A DNA stretch of 46,099 nt from positions 1 to 46,099 of the forward strand of contig JAFGIN010000008.1 in NCBI GenBank assembly GCA_016929595.1. Direction: 5' to 3'. The notes under the pieces are model-generated. The model was not told the origin of the DNA and searched no databases. It saw nothing but the letters and a program-made list of their open reading frames with translations. The stretch comes from Chitinispirillaceae bacterium (lineage in GTDB: Bacteria > Fibrobacterota > Chitinivibrionia > Chitinivibrionales > Chitinispirillaceae). A program made the position numbers and the translations under genes. Below, piece after piece: positions 26,334-35,010 of this stretch (positions within the stretch are counted from its first letter, which is position 1; every line of letters begins with the position of its first letter).

Positions 26334-27167
26334 ATAGTTCTCCCACGTTTCCGATGATTATCCATAGTTCAAAGTAAGGTTAAATATACTATTTTCCGCC
26401 ATTTCAGATATATACACATCTTCTGCACTACACTCTTGAACACACACCAAACATATATCACGTCTTGTTGTGTGCCAAAGTATCAGAAGCACAGCCAAAA
26501 TCCGCCGGTTCCAGTCTATTGTAGTGTCCTTTGAACAGATTTGGATGCTGAATACTAATTGAAGGCAATGTGCTATAGAGAGATTCTATCGCCATTCCGC
26601 GGCAAAGTACCTTCCGAAGTATGTCATATTGAGCGCTTCCACCCCACCAAACCGTCTATCCCAACAAAATGAACCGTATATGCAATTAAATTCAGTAAAT
26701 TCTATCAATACTTCATTTTTCATATGAAGTAGAAGTCTGAAAAAATACTTTCGCGAATATAACCCAGTATCTTATGGTTCATCTCTTGTTCCAGGATTTA
26801 ACCATATACATTATCAAAAACTCGTATTAGATGCATCTGTACACTTCAATGGATCGTAGATAAAGTTAACCTTTAATCCTATACTACGACTTGTAATCTT
26901 ATGGCTTGTAGAGCCATTATTAATGTAGCAAATAGATATAAAAAAACTCATTTCTCTGGAGGAGAAACATTATACAACGCGGATTCTGCAAACACTTCAG
27001 CATGTTTCTTTATTCATTTACAAATTTTACAATACCAACGAGTGAAACATTTAGGCCAACATTCGTTATTGTTATACCAATTACACCAACTCCAATGGCA
27101 GATGCAGGAAATACTTCCGATGGAGTACCTTGCATACCATAAATGCCAATAGAAACAAAGCTTATCC

Positions 27168-27295
27168 GATACCGCCATTGACCAAAAATGATGTTTATTC
27201 TCCCGCAAAATCCATTAAAATGGTTGTATCCGGCTAATGCAAGCGCTATTTTAAACTTATAAGTAAAAAAGATCAAACTACCTATCAGCTATTAA
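27168..27295 (+). repeat. Left copy of a ~126-bp dispersed direct repeat
   Basis: This segment aligns with 36910-37035 in the same orientation over about 126 bases, with roughly 79% identity by hand alignment of the main 114-base part and one single-base gap. The best-conserved core is ATGCAAGC/ACTATTTTAAAC. The two copies bracket the 9.6-kb peptidase/sigma/FecR cassette. Confidence 0.75.
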
Positions 27296-27455
27296 AATAA
27301 TTCATTAATTGAATATACTTATTTTAACATTATCAATTTCATTTAGAATTTGCATGGTGTCAAAATTATTGTTTTCATGGATTAGCAGATACTATGTTAA
27401 ATAAAAATATTAATAGCGGTACTCTGGTCTGCATTGGAAACGGAGAATGTCGTAC

Positions 27456-27489
27456 TGTGCTATGTGCTATGTGCTATGTGCTATGTGCT
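27456..27489 (+). repeat. Tandem 7-bp repeat (TGTGCTA, about 4.9 units)
   Basis: Four exact copies of TGTGCTA are followed by a partial unit TGTGCT. A 7-bp unit changes reading frame when its copy number changes. No convincing gene spans it, so it is recorded as a simple repeat. Confidence 0.9.
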
Positions 27490-27908
27490 CATGGTGACGG
27501 GAAAAGCGGAGGTCTGTCGTACCGAGCGGATGTCACAGTAAAACGAAAAAAAATCCCGTATTGGCGGGGAGACTGAAATTGATGGTTAATGCTTTAACGA
27601 AAAAACAAGACTATGTTTTTCTATAATTCATCACACACACCGGTTCACTATGCCCTGCCCCCCCCATGTCTGTATCGTGTAACAAGTAAAATATTGTTAT
27701 ATGGGTCTAAATAAAACATTGGTGGGGAAAAAGGGAACTCACAGAACACACTTTGAAAGATGCCCTCTTCCTGAAAGTGCGGTTTCTGATATTGTTCCCC
27801 ACAATTTTTATTTGTTATTATCTCCAGTATACCAATATTTATTCGTGTTTTCCATAAATATAGTAATCTTTTACTTTGAATTTTATTAATTATTTTTGGA
27901 GGAAGTAT

Positions 27909-30665
27909 ATGTTTTTACATAAAATTTTTTTAAGAACAATTGTTTTGCTGTTGGTTGTCTTTATTCATTCGTCATTCGCAAAATGGGTTGATTTCAACAA
28001 TACCACTTCTGCTATAGGAAAAAAAACGGAAATAAAATGCACTGGCATTGATGTCCATGGTAATGAATCCGCCAAACTAGAGTTGAAAAAAGTCGATAAA
28101 ATGAAGGTATCAATAAAACTCAACGGTGTCCACCTTAACAAGGTAAAAGCAAAAGACGGGTTGAAATATTCCGATATGGTGCTGCCTGATGCCGATCGCT
28201 ATCGGAAACTTGGTGCACCGGCAGTTCCCATGAAAGTAATTATGGTGGAGATTCCAGCGAATGCAGAAGCTGAAGTTTCACTGTTGAAAAAAGCCGAAAA
28301 GAAAATGGATGATATCACACTGGTACCGGTACAGCCTATTCCGGAAGATAATGCTGATGACAGCAATATTCCCTTTGAGAAGGATAATTTTCTGTATCAA
28401 TCTGCATCATTGTATCCGGAAAAACAGATCGTCAATACGTCAACGTTTTTCGCTCGTGACCGGAAGATCCTGGTAATTCATTACTGTCCGGTTCAGGTTG
28501 TTTCCGACGAGGAATATGCCGTCATTACTACCAATGCGGATATAATCATTAAACTGAACAGTACAGGTGAAGATAATATTTCGGCGGGGCTGAGTTCATC
28601 AAGTTTTACCGCAATGACGGCAACAGGTGCCATTACATTACCAAGTACCTATGATAACGGAACTGTCGGAGAAAATCCTGAACGCTATATGATCCTGATG
28701 AACGATCAGTTTTACGGCAATGCACGATTGAACGAGTTCATAGAGTGGAAAAAACGTAAGGGATATTCGATTAATGTCGTAAAAACATCGGATATCAATT
28801 CAAATGGTCATCCGCATGTCGATACCATTATAAATTATATGCGTGCATTAGCAGATAGCGTCTATCCGACCTATCTTCTGATTATAGGTATGAAAGACAG
28901 TACAGACGGTGTGGCTGCATGGAAATATAGCTTCAATGGAACCCTCCGGTATACCGATCTTTATACATCTTGTCGTGATGATGCCGATTTCGTTCCGGAC
29001 CTGTTCTGCGGAAGGCTCGTTGCCGCTGATACGGCGGAACTATCTTCAATTTTGGAAAAAGTAATTGAAATGGACAGAAATCCACCGTTTACTGATATGT
29101 ATGACAAGACTGTTGTTTCAGCATACTTTCAGAGTGGAAGAATTTTTACTGAAACCGGCGATGCCGTTGCCTGTTACTTTGAGCAAGATGCAGGTGGTGT
29201 TAATTACGAAACGTGGCGTGCCTTTGTCGGATCGGTTGACAGTACGACACCATGGCCTTGTACGGTGGATTCCATTAATGCACAGATTCATTCCATCCTC
29301 TGGCATGGTGCAACCGGTAATGATGCACTTATTGGATCGCGTGTTTCATCTAAGTTTCTAAATAATGCTGATGCCTGTGACACTATAACCAATCGGACAA
29401 ATGAAGGTATCGCAATTTTGTTTCATCGTGATCACGGGGGTACTGATGGATACGGTCATCCTTCATGGCGTACTCCGGATGTTCTCAATCTTACCAATGG
29501 TGTTAATCGTCCGTTAGTTCTATCAATTGACTGCAGTACGGGCGAATACTGGATTGCGAATAATTTCACCCATGCGTGGGTAACTCATGTCAACGGTGGT
29601 GCATATGGTGTTGTCGCAGCGGTAGGAAGTTCACCATCAGGGCCGAATGATTATCTGGCTCACGGAATTTATATGGGTTTTCTCGATGATTACCGTTCCT
29701 GGCATAACAATTCCACTGCACCGGATTTCACTTCTGATTTTTCGGTACCGGATACCACGGGCGGTTATCTTTACAATTTGGTTGACGGTGCGGCAACAAA
29801 ACTGGGCCAGATGCTCTGGTTCGGAAAATGGTATGTGATGTCCCGTTACGGTGATGGTGTTTATGCGGGACAAAATCAGTCCGAACGTATTTCCCGCCTT
29901 TATCATGTTTTCGGTGATCCGGAAGCTGAAGTCGTTCTTCATACACCTCAGGTCCAGACTATACATCATTCGTCTGACATTCCGACCGGTTCACAGACAG
30001 TGAATGTCATTACCGGAAATGAGGATGCACAGGTATGTCTTTACAGTGAAGCATTGGGAATTCATCAGGTTGCAATTGGGGATACAGTTTCCTTTAACAT
30101 CAATCCTTCGACAACCGGTAGTATTCATGTGACGGTTACCGGTTTCTCTTTGCGACCATATGAAGGGATTATAAATGTAGGAAGCTCTACCATCAATGAT
30201 GTATTAGGTTTTGAAAATGCATCGCAGTGGCGATTCGCTGTCGGCAGCGGGTTTCTGACGAACGATACCACTATCAAGACCGAAGGTAATGCTTCGATTC
30301 AGGTCGGTGGATACAATTATCGGGAAATCACCAGTATTCCGATGAGTACTACTGAGATAGCCGGTGAAACATCCACACTTGCAATCGATTTATTTGTCGG
30401 GCTTATACAGCCTAATCCGTCGTGGATCGGACAGATTCAGCTGCATGTTTCCTGTCCGTCTGCCGGTATTTACCATCAATATCTCGGTTCTCTCGAGTTG
30501 ACAGATCTGCCTCGTGGCGTATTTTCTACGGTAACCTTCTTTGTTCCCGGAAATGTCCTTTCGGTATTGCAGGGCGATTATGACGATTTTGATATCTCAA
30601 TCGACCTTAATACCAATTATGGATCTGGAAGATATTTTCTGGATAACATGAGATTCGTACCATAA
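27909..30665 (+). CDS. Peptidase C25 (gingipain/PorU-type) secreted protease
   Basis: I choose ATG at 27909, giving 918 residues, because GGAGGAAG stands just before it; the upstream in-frame ATG at 27876 has none. A signal peptide (about 1-28) is followed by a propeptide-like domain (to about 240) and the C25 catalytic domain (about 255-620) starting RYMILMNDQF. The catalytic pair is probably His509 (FHRDHGG) and Cys542 (SIDCSTG); their 33-residue spacing equals that of RgpB His211/Cys244. An Ig-like domain and a C-terminal jelly-roll domain follow. I see no sorting-type CTD, unlike the nearby protein at 33481. PorU, the type IX signal peptidase, is also a C25 enzyme without CTD, so a sortase role is an alternative. 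It is the first gene of the cassette. Confidence 0.88.
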   Translation: MFLHKIFLRTIVLLLVVFIHSSFAKWVDFNNTTSAIGKKTEIKCTGIDVHGNESAKLELKKVDKMKVSIKLNGVHLNKVKAKDGLKYSDMVLPDADRYRKLGAPAVPMKVIMVEIPANAEAEVSLLKKAEKKMDDITLVPVQPIPEDNADDSNIPFEKDNFLYQSASLYPEKQIVNTSTFFARDRKILVIHYCPVQVVSDEEYAVITTNADIIIKLNSTGEDNISAGLSSSSFTAMTATGAITLPSTYDNGTVGENPERYMILMNDQFYGNARLNEFIEWKKRKGYSINVVKTSDINSNGHPHVDTIINYMRALADSVYPTYLLIIGMKDSTDGVAAWKYSFNGTLRYTDLYTSCRDDADFVPDLFCGRLVAADTAELSSILEKVIEMDRNPPFTDMYDKTVVSAYFQSGRIFTETGDAVACYFEQDAGGVNYETWRAFVGSVDSTTPWPCTVDSINAQIHSILWHGATGNDALIGSRVSSKFLNNADACDTITNRTNEGIAILFHRDHGGTDGYGHPSWRTPDVLNLTNGVNRPLVLSIDCSTGEYWIANNFTHAWVTHVNGGAYGVVAAVGSSPSGPNDYLAHGIYMGFLDDYRSWHNNSTAPDFTSDFSVPDTTGGYLYNLVDGAATKLGQMLWFGKWYVMSRYGDGVYAGQNQSERISRLYHVFGDPEAEVVLHTPQVQTIHHSSDIPTGSQTVNVITGNEDAQVCLYSEALGIHQVAIGDTVSFNINPSTTGSIHVTVTGFSLRPYEGIINVGSSTINDVLGFENASQWRFAVGSGFLTNDTTIKTEGNASIQVGGYNYREITSIPMSTTEIAGETSTLAIDLFVGLIQPNPSWIGQIQLHVSCPSAGIYHQYLGSLELTDLPRGVFSTVTFFVPGNVLSVLQGDYDDFDISIDLNTNYGSGRYFLDNMRFVP

Positions 30666-30679
30666 TCATTTTTCATCAT

Positions 30680-30697
30680 CGGGTTGGCAGCAACCCG
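30680..30697 (+). other. Intercistronic hairpin after the C25 gene
   Basis: CGGGTT and AACCCG pair around a 6-nt loop in the 69-bp gap between the C25 and PEGA genes. No T run follows, so it is more likely an mRNA-stability or partial-attenuation element than a full terminator. Confidence 0.4.
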
Positions 30698-30734
30698 GTA
30701 TTTCCCCATTGCCGGATAGCAAAGGAGAGATTAG

Positions 30735-31661
30735 ATGTTACAGTACCGGATGGGTATGAATAGTACTGCGGTCAGGTGTTTTTTGATTTTGTTAGTTTTC
30801 TTCATTTTACCCTCATCCGGGTCTGAAATCAGGATTCTGTTTACCCCGGTCGTGAATAATACCGGAGATTCAACACTGAACACACTGGGGGCCATGCTTT
30901 TCGGACACTTTACGGAGAATCGAGGAGTGTACTTGTGGCTTGCTGAAGATGAGAGCGTGGTTGATTCATTTCCGTCCGAACATCTGCTTGATAAGGCACG
31001 GAGTGCGAATGCCGGATATATAATCTGGGGGTGTTTCGACACGATGAATACGGACAATTTTCTGAGGGTTCATATATTTGAAATGTCAAGTGGTATTGTC
31101 AATAACATAGAAATTGGTATCCAGAAGAATCAGAACCGTATTATCCTGGCGGATATTTTGTTGAGTAAAATAACTCTTGCATTGAAAAGAAGTATGATGT
31201 CCCATCTGATTATCACCAGTAATCCGAAGGGAGCGGAACTATATATTGACAGTGTATTCGTCGGAACCACACCGTATGAGGAACTGGTTGATCCGGGATC
31301 GTATACAATAAATGTCAGGAAGGAAGCGTATGAACATTTCTGGCAGAAAGCTTCATTTCTGAGGAACAACACGTATCAGTATCATATTCCACTCAAAAGC
31401 AGAACTGCCGTTGTCGAGGATAACGGTATGCGCAGATGGCTTGTCGCGACCGTGCTTCTCTCGGCAGGAACAGCCGCCTCATTTATCATGCGACAGAGAT
31501 CATTCGACCGCTATCGATATGCCACTCCTCCGGGGAATTTTGATGCACTGTTCAGAAATGCCATGGGTTTCAATATTGCCTCATACTGTTTCGCGGGGGT
31601 GACCACCGTGAGTTTATCCATTACCATTGTTAAGGTTTTCAGAAAGCCGGTCGTGCAATGA
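30735..31661 (+). CDS. PEGA-domain membrane protein
   Basis: The 308-residue protein has a signal peptide (about 1-31). An N-terminal TolB- or CsgG-like alpha/beta domain follows (RILFTPVVNNTGDS; AGYIIWGCFDTMNTDNFLRVHIFE). Then comes one PEGA domain at about 156-225 (SHLIITSNPKGAELYIDSVFVGTTPYEELVDPGSYTINVRKEAYE, read in parts), and two C-terminal hydrophobic helices (about 233-250 and 278-298). PEGA domains are common on surface and envelope proteins and are thought to bind peptidoglycan or other wall material. GGAGAG precedes the ATG. The stop overlaps the next gene's start by ATGA. Confidence 0.8.
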   Translation: MLQYRMGMNSTAVRCFLILLVFFILPSSGSEIRILFTPVVNNTGDSTLNTLGAMLFGHFTENRGVYLWLAEDESVVDSFPSEHLLDKARSANAGYIIWGCFDTMNTDNFLRVHIFEMSSGIVNNIEIGIQKNQNRIILADILLSKITLALKRSMMSHLIITSNPKGAELYIDSVFVGTTPYEELVDPGSYTINVRKEAYEHFWQKASFLRNNTYQYHIPLKSRTAVVEDNGMRRWLVATVLLSAGTAASFIMRQRSFDRYRYATPPGNFDALFRNAMGFNIASYCFAGVTTVSLSITIVKVFRKPVVQ

Positions 31662-33391
31662 CTCATCGCATTACCGGCTTGTTTGCGGTTACCGCACTGT
31701 TCGTGTTGTCCTCCTGCATGTCACGTTCAAACCCCTATGATCCCGATGGTCCCCGTTTTATCGATCCGACCTTTTACCGTACCTTGCAGTTCCGTGATAA
31801 ATATACTGAACAAATTATTGATGATACCGTTGTATGCGTTTATCAATATGGAGGCAATGTCGACACCGTGAAAGCGTACCCCACACAGAAGTTGACAGTG
31901 AAAATAAAAGACAATCTGGCTGTTACCCGTGTATGCTGTACGTTAATGACCGTTGCCATGAGGAATTACACCGTTCTGAGTAATATTCCGATTACTTTGT
32001 TTTCGGAAATGAGTGATACGGTCATCTATCTGACTTCGGAAGTAGCCTTTGCAGTAAAATGGGATATGGGTAACACTGGAATTAACCATTTAAACGTGCA
32101 GTTGCAATGGTATGCAAGTGGTTCCGATTTTTTTTCTTTTTACAGATTGTTACGCACTGATCCGGATTCCACTTCGGATACACTGTTTTTCTCCGGAAAC
32201 AGAGATGATACCGTATGTTATGATTCAACTGCAGAGGAGAACAGCTGGTATAAGTATAATGTCACAATCGGTTCTTTGAATGGTGAGGTTCAGCGTAGTA
32301 GTGATCTCATAATGCCGATACCCAACAAACCACCTTCATATTCCGATATTCATGAAGTAACGGCAACCAATTTCACCTGTCTTCATGTTGTATGGGAACA
32401 GAACCGCAATGATGATTTCGAACGGTATATCATTTACCGAAGTACTGATTCACTTACCTTTGATTCGGTTTTCACGTTGACGGAACAGTCGGATACTGAA
32501 AGGACTGATATGTCTATAGAAAAAGCGGGGCAACACTGTTTTTATTTTGTCGAAACCATTGACGATAAAGGACTGGCCGCCCGGGGTAACACGGTTTCAG
32601 GCATTAACCGGATAGCGCTCGATAGCAATCGGATTTTGGTGTATGAGAGAGAGTTCACCATGGGGAGAAATCACCGTGACGGAGTACCATTTAATGAGGA
32701 ACCGGAACATGTCGTATACGTATCCACCTTTCTTATTGACCGGTATGAAGTGACCATTGACCGGTATGTCTCGTTTCTGAATAATGGAAACGGAACACAT
32801 TATCATGATATGTTGAGCCGTATCGGAATTGTGGCGAAGGACACTCTTTTTTCATATGAACCGGCAGTGAAAAACCTGCCGGTAACGTTCATATCCTGGA
32901 ATGATGCCGAGGCTTACTGCAATTGTATGGGAGGACGACTTCCAACTGAAGCTGAATGGGAGAAGAGTGCACGCGGTACCGATAAACGTGAGTATCCCTG
33001 GGGCGATGATTTTTATCTGAATCAGTCGCCACCGGTTTACCTGCTCGCCAATTATGTGGTTGGAAATTCTGGAGTAACGGAATCGAAGTATACGGATGAC
33101 GGAGGAAAAGGAGCGGTTAATATCGGAAATTATTTGCAGGGAATATCACCGTACGGAGTATATGAAATGGCGGGAAATGTAAAAGAGTGGTGCCGGGACT
33201 GGTATCAAACATCGTATGATGTTAATGACAGGGTCGATCCCCGGGGAAGTGAGTTCGGTTTAACCAAGGTGATACGGGGAGGAAGCTTCAAATCATATCC
33301 GAATGAGATGTTCACCACTACAAGGTCACGCGCAAGACCAGAAGAAGTCATGGAGGATGTCGGTTTCCGGTGTGTGTACGAAAAAAAATAA
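31658..33391 (+). CDS. Lipoprotein with Fn3-like and FGE-sulfatase (SUMF1) domains
   Basis: The 577-residue protein has a lipoprotein signal (LFVLSSC, Cys20). A beta-rich region with one or two fibronectin-III-like domains (about 130-325) follows, and then a formylglycine-generating-enzyme-like domain (about 325-577) with FTMGRN, FLIDRYEVTIDRYVSFLN, PVTFISWNDAEAYCNCMGGRLPTEAEWEK, WGDDF, GNVKEWCRDWY and the terminal VIRGGSFKS...RSRARPEE..DVGFRCV. True FGEs convert a sulfatase Cys to formylglycine; surface-exposed members of this fold more often act in ligand binding or peptide modification. No sulfatase is encoded nearby. The ATGA overlap with the PEGA gene means joint translation. Confidence 0.9.
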   Translation: MTHRITGLFAVTALFVLSSCMSRSNPYDPDGPRFIDPTFYRTLQFRDKYTEQIIDDTVVCVYQYGGNVDTVKAYPTQKLTVKIKDNLAVTRVCCTLMTVAMRNYTVLSNIPITLFSEMSDTVIYLTSEVAFAVKWDMGNTGINHLNVQLQWYASGSDFFSFYRLLRTDPDSTSDTLFFSGNRDDTVCYDSTAEENSWYKYNVTIGSLNGEVQRSSDLIMPIPNKPPSYSDIHEVTATNFTCLHVVWEQNRNDDFERYIIYRSTDSLTFDSVFTLTEQSDTERTDMSIEKAGQHCFYFVETIDDKGLAARGNTVSGINRIALDSNRILVYEREFTMGRNHRDGVPFNEEPEHVVYVSTFLIDRYEVTIDRYVSFLNNGNGTHYHDMLSRIGIVAKDTLFSYEPAVKNLPVTFISWNDAEAYCNCMGGRLPTEAEWEKSARGTDKREYPWGDDFYLNQSPPVYLLANYVVGNSGVTESKYTDDGGKGAVNIGNYLQGISPYGVYEMAGNVKEWCRDWYQTSYDVNDRVDPRGSEFGLTKVIRGGSFKSYPNEMFTTTRSRARPEEVMEDVGFRCVYEKK

Positions 33392-33480
33392 ATAAATTTT
33401 AAAATAAAATGTTCATTCGGTTGTGGAAGATCGTCATTAATTATGAGAGAACGATTTTTTCAACTTCAAAGGAGGATGTT

Positions 33481-34347
33481 ATGAAAAAAGTACTAATGGT
33501 AGTCGCGATTATAGGTGCCGGTTTGATGGAAAACAGTTACGCTTGTTACGATCCTGCTCTGGATTGGGCTGTCGGAATATATTTGAATAATAATGAAGTG
33601 ATGGATTTCACGGTTTTTACCGCCAAGGGTGAAAACGGGGTTAATTTTTATTTCAATGGTGATGCACTTCAGCCAGTGTATACTTTCCGTAGCCATTACG
33701 ATCCTGACGCACAGGTGGAACTTGAGTTTGCGTTCGGTGACCAACCACCTGAAGCGGAAGTCGCCAACAAGGATCAAACCTATTATGAAAGAATGGGAAA
33801 TATCAGAATATCCATTGATACTTCAAAGGATCGGTCAAGCTATGATTTCCCGAAAGCTGTGGAGATAGAGCTTGAATGGCTCAATGAGATGGGAATAGTA
33901 AATATGCAACGCGTTGACCGGGAAAAAATTGTTGAGAAAATTGCCGATGGAAGATTGATTTTTTCGAAAGATCTTTCCAGTCATGAATTCATGGAGTTTG
34001 AAGACTGCAGAGCAAGTGTAGCCTCGCCGCTGAATTTACCATCGAAAGAGTTCAAACCGTTAACATCGAAAAACCGGAGAGAATTTAAACATTTTAACTC
34101 CAACAGTATAAATATTATTTACAACGGTGTCCGGTTGTCATTCTCCGGTGTTTCATCTGTCGGAGATTTCACCATCAGCATTTTTGATATGCAGGGAAAG
34201 CGGGTAGATCATTTTTATTCGCAAATAAGTAGTGGTAGTGTTGGCTTAGTTGATCAAAAATACGTCGGTATACCGGATGGCCATTACATCGCGGTACTCA
34301 ACGGTGTTTCGGTACAAAAATGCATACGGTTCACTACGATCAATTAG
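33481..34347 (+). CDS. Secreted protein with type-IX-like C-terminal sorting domain
   Basis: I choose ATG at 33481 (288 residues), because AAAGGAGGATGTT lies directly before it and a clean signal peptide (MKKVLMVVAIIGAG..SYA) follows; the longer reading from 33409 has no such support. The middle (about 22-200) is an unrecognised acidic domain with two early Cys and many Asp/Glu/Tyr residues. The last 75 residues (VRLSFSGVSSVGDFTISIFDMQGKRV ... GIPDGHYIAVLNG) show the beta pattern of type IX secretion CTDs, like the GH26 enzyme at 38986. It may be exported to the surface and could be a substrate of the C25 peptidase. Confidence 0.72.
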   Translation: MKKVLMVVAIIGAGLMENSYACYDPALDWAVGIYLNNNEVMDFTVFTAKGENGVNFYFNGDALQPVYTFRSHYDPDAQVELEFAFGDQPPEAEVANKDQTYYERMGNIRISIDTSKDRSSYDFPKAVEIELEWLNEMGIVNMQRVDREKIVEKIADGRLIFSKDLSSHEFMEFEDCRASVASPLNLPSKEFKPLTSKNRREFKHFNSNSINIIYNGVRLSFSGVSSVGDFTISIFDMQGKRVDHFYSQISSGSVGLVDQKYVGIPDGHYIAVLNGVSVQKCIRFTTIN

Positions 34348-34375
34348 TGTTGTATTCCTGAGAGGAGGGGGGGAT

Positions 34376-34417
34376 ATGGATTCTGACTGGTTTCAACTGG
34401 AGACGGTATCTGACTGA
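34376..34417 (+). CDS. Possible 13-codon leader peptide before the sigma factor
   Basis: An ATG preceded by an exceptionally strong purine tract (GAGGAGGGGGGG) opens a 13-codon frame, MDSDWFQLETVSD, that stops 5 bases before the sigma-factor ATG at 34423. The sigma gene itself lacks a comparable ribosome-binding site. The arrangement suggests translational coupling or reinitiation, but there is no evidence that the peptide itself functions. Confidence 0.4.
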   Translation: MDSDWFQLETVSD

Positions 34418-34422
34418 AAAAT

Positions 34423-35010
34423 ATGGAAACGAAAACAGATGATACGGAGTTGATTCGATTATGCCAACAGGATAAAAAGAAACACTTTTCCGCTCTTGTA
34501 GAGAGATATTATGAGTTTGTTATCAATTTCTGCTTCAGGTTTTTCGGAGAAATGGAAACGGCAAAAGATGCGGCACAGGATATTTTCATTAAGGTATATC
34601 TTGCAATCGAATCACAGAAACGGGAATCATGTCCTTTTTTTCACTGGCTCTGTAGAGTAACCTCTAATTACTGTCGAGACATTTACCGGAAAAAACAGAA
34701 TCGGCAGAAAGCTGAAAGTGAAAAGACAGTCGTAGAGTGGTTTGAGGAACAGCTTGTTGCCAATACCCAGACCTGGCTGACAGAGGAGACAAAATCTGCG
34801 ATTGAAGAATTGAACTCTATGTTATGTGGACTTGATAAAGATGAGCGTCTTGTGATTATTCATTCCTTTTATTCGGCCATATCATCACATGAAATTGCCA
34901 TTATAATGGGTTTGCCGGAATATACCGTGCGAAGGAAAAAAAAGAAGGCTCTTGAAAAACTCAAAGTTGAATACAATCAACGGAAACTGGTTGAATATGC
35001 AGCGAGATGA
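34423..35010 (+). CDS. ECF-family RNA polymerase sigma factor
   Basis: The 195-residue protein has a sigma region 2 (about 18-95: SALVERYYEFVINFCFRFFGEMETAKDAAQDIFIKVYLAI; FHWLCRVTSNYCRDIYRKK) and a region 4 helix-turn-helix (about 125-180: LDKDERLVIIHSFYSAISSHEIAIIMGLPEYTVRRKKKKALEKLK, read in parts). It directs RNA polymerase to a small regulon. The downstream overlapping gene encodes a membrane FecR-type protein, the classic place for an anti-sigma factor or signal transducer, so the pair probably forms a surface-signalling switch. The cassette genes upstream are its likely targets, which is inference. Confidence 0.93.
   Translation: METKTDDTELIRLCQQDKKKHFSALVERYYEFVINFCFRFFGEMETAKDAAQDIFIKVYLAIESQKRESCPFFHWLCRVTSNYCRDIYRKKQNRQKAESEKTVVEWFEEQLVANTQTWLTEETKSAIEELNSMLCGLDKDERLVIIHSFYSAISSHEIAIIMGLPEYTVRRKKKKALEKLKVEYNQRKLVEYAAR

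Larger units (their letters stand above)
26334..27908. other. Gene-poor, apparently decayed region
   Basis: About 1.5 kb holds no convincing intact gene. The best reading is on the minus strand at 27010-27276 (88 codons). It contains a Gly/Ile/Val-rich stretch (IGVGVIGITITNVGLN) reminiscent of a beta-barrel or porin end, but it has no ribosome-binding site and its 5' part lies inside the dispersed repeat. The region also holds the left copy of that repeat and a 7-bp tandem repeat. It looks like the scar of earlier insertions. Confidence 0.5.

Noticed and set aside
27456-27489. Short regular repeat considered as a CRISPR fragment
   Set aside because: Units are 7 bp in direct tandem without spacers, and no cas genes are present.
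31658-33391. FGE-like lipoprotein taken as a true sulfatase activator
   Set aside because: No sulfatase gene is present in the window and the protein is an exported lipoprotein with Fn3-like domains, so the catalytic role is not assumed.
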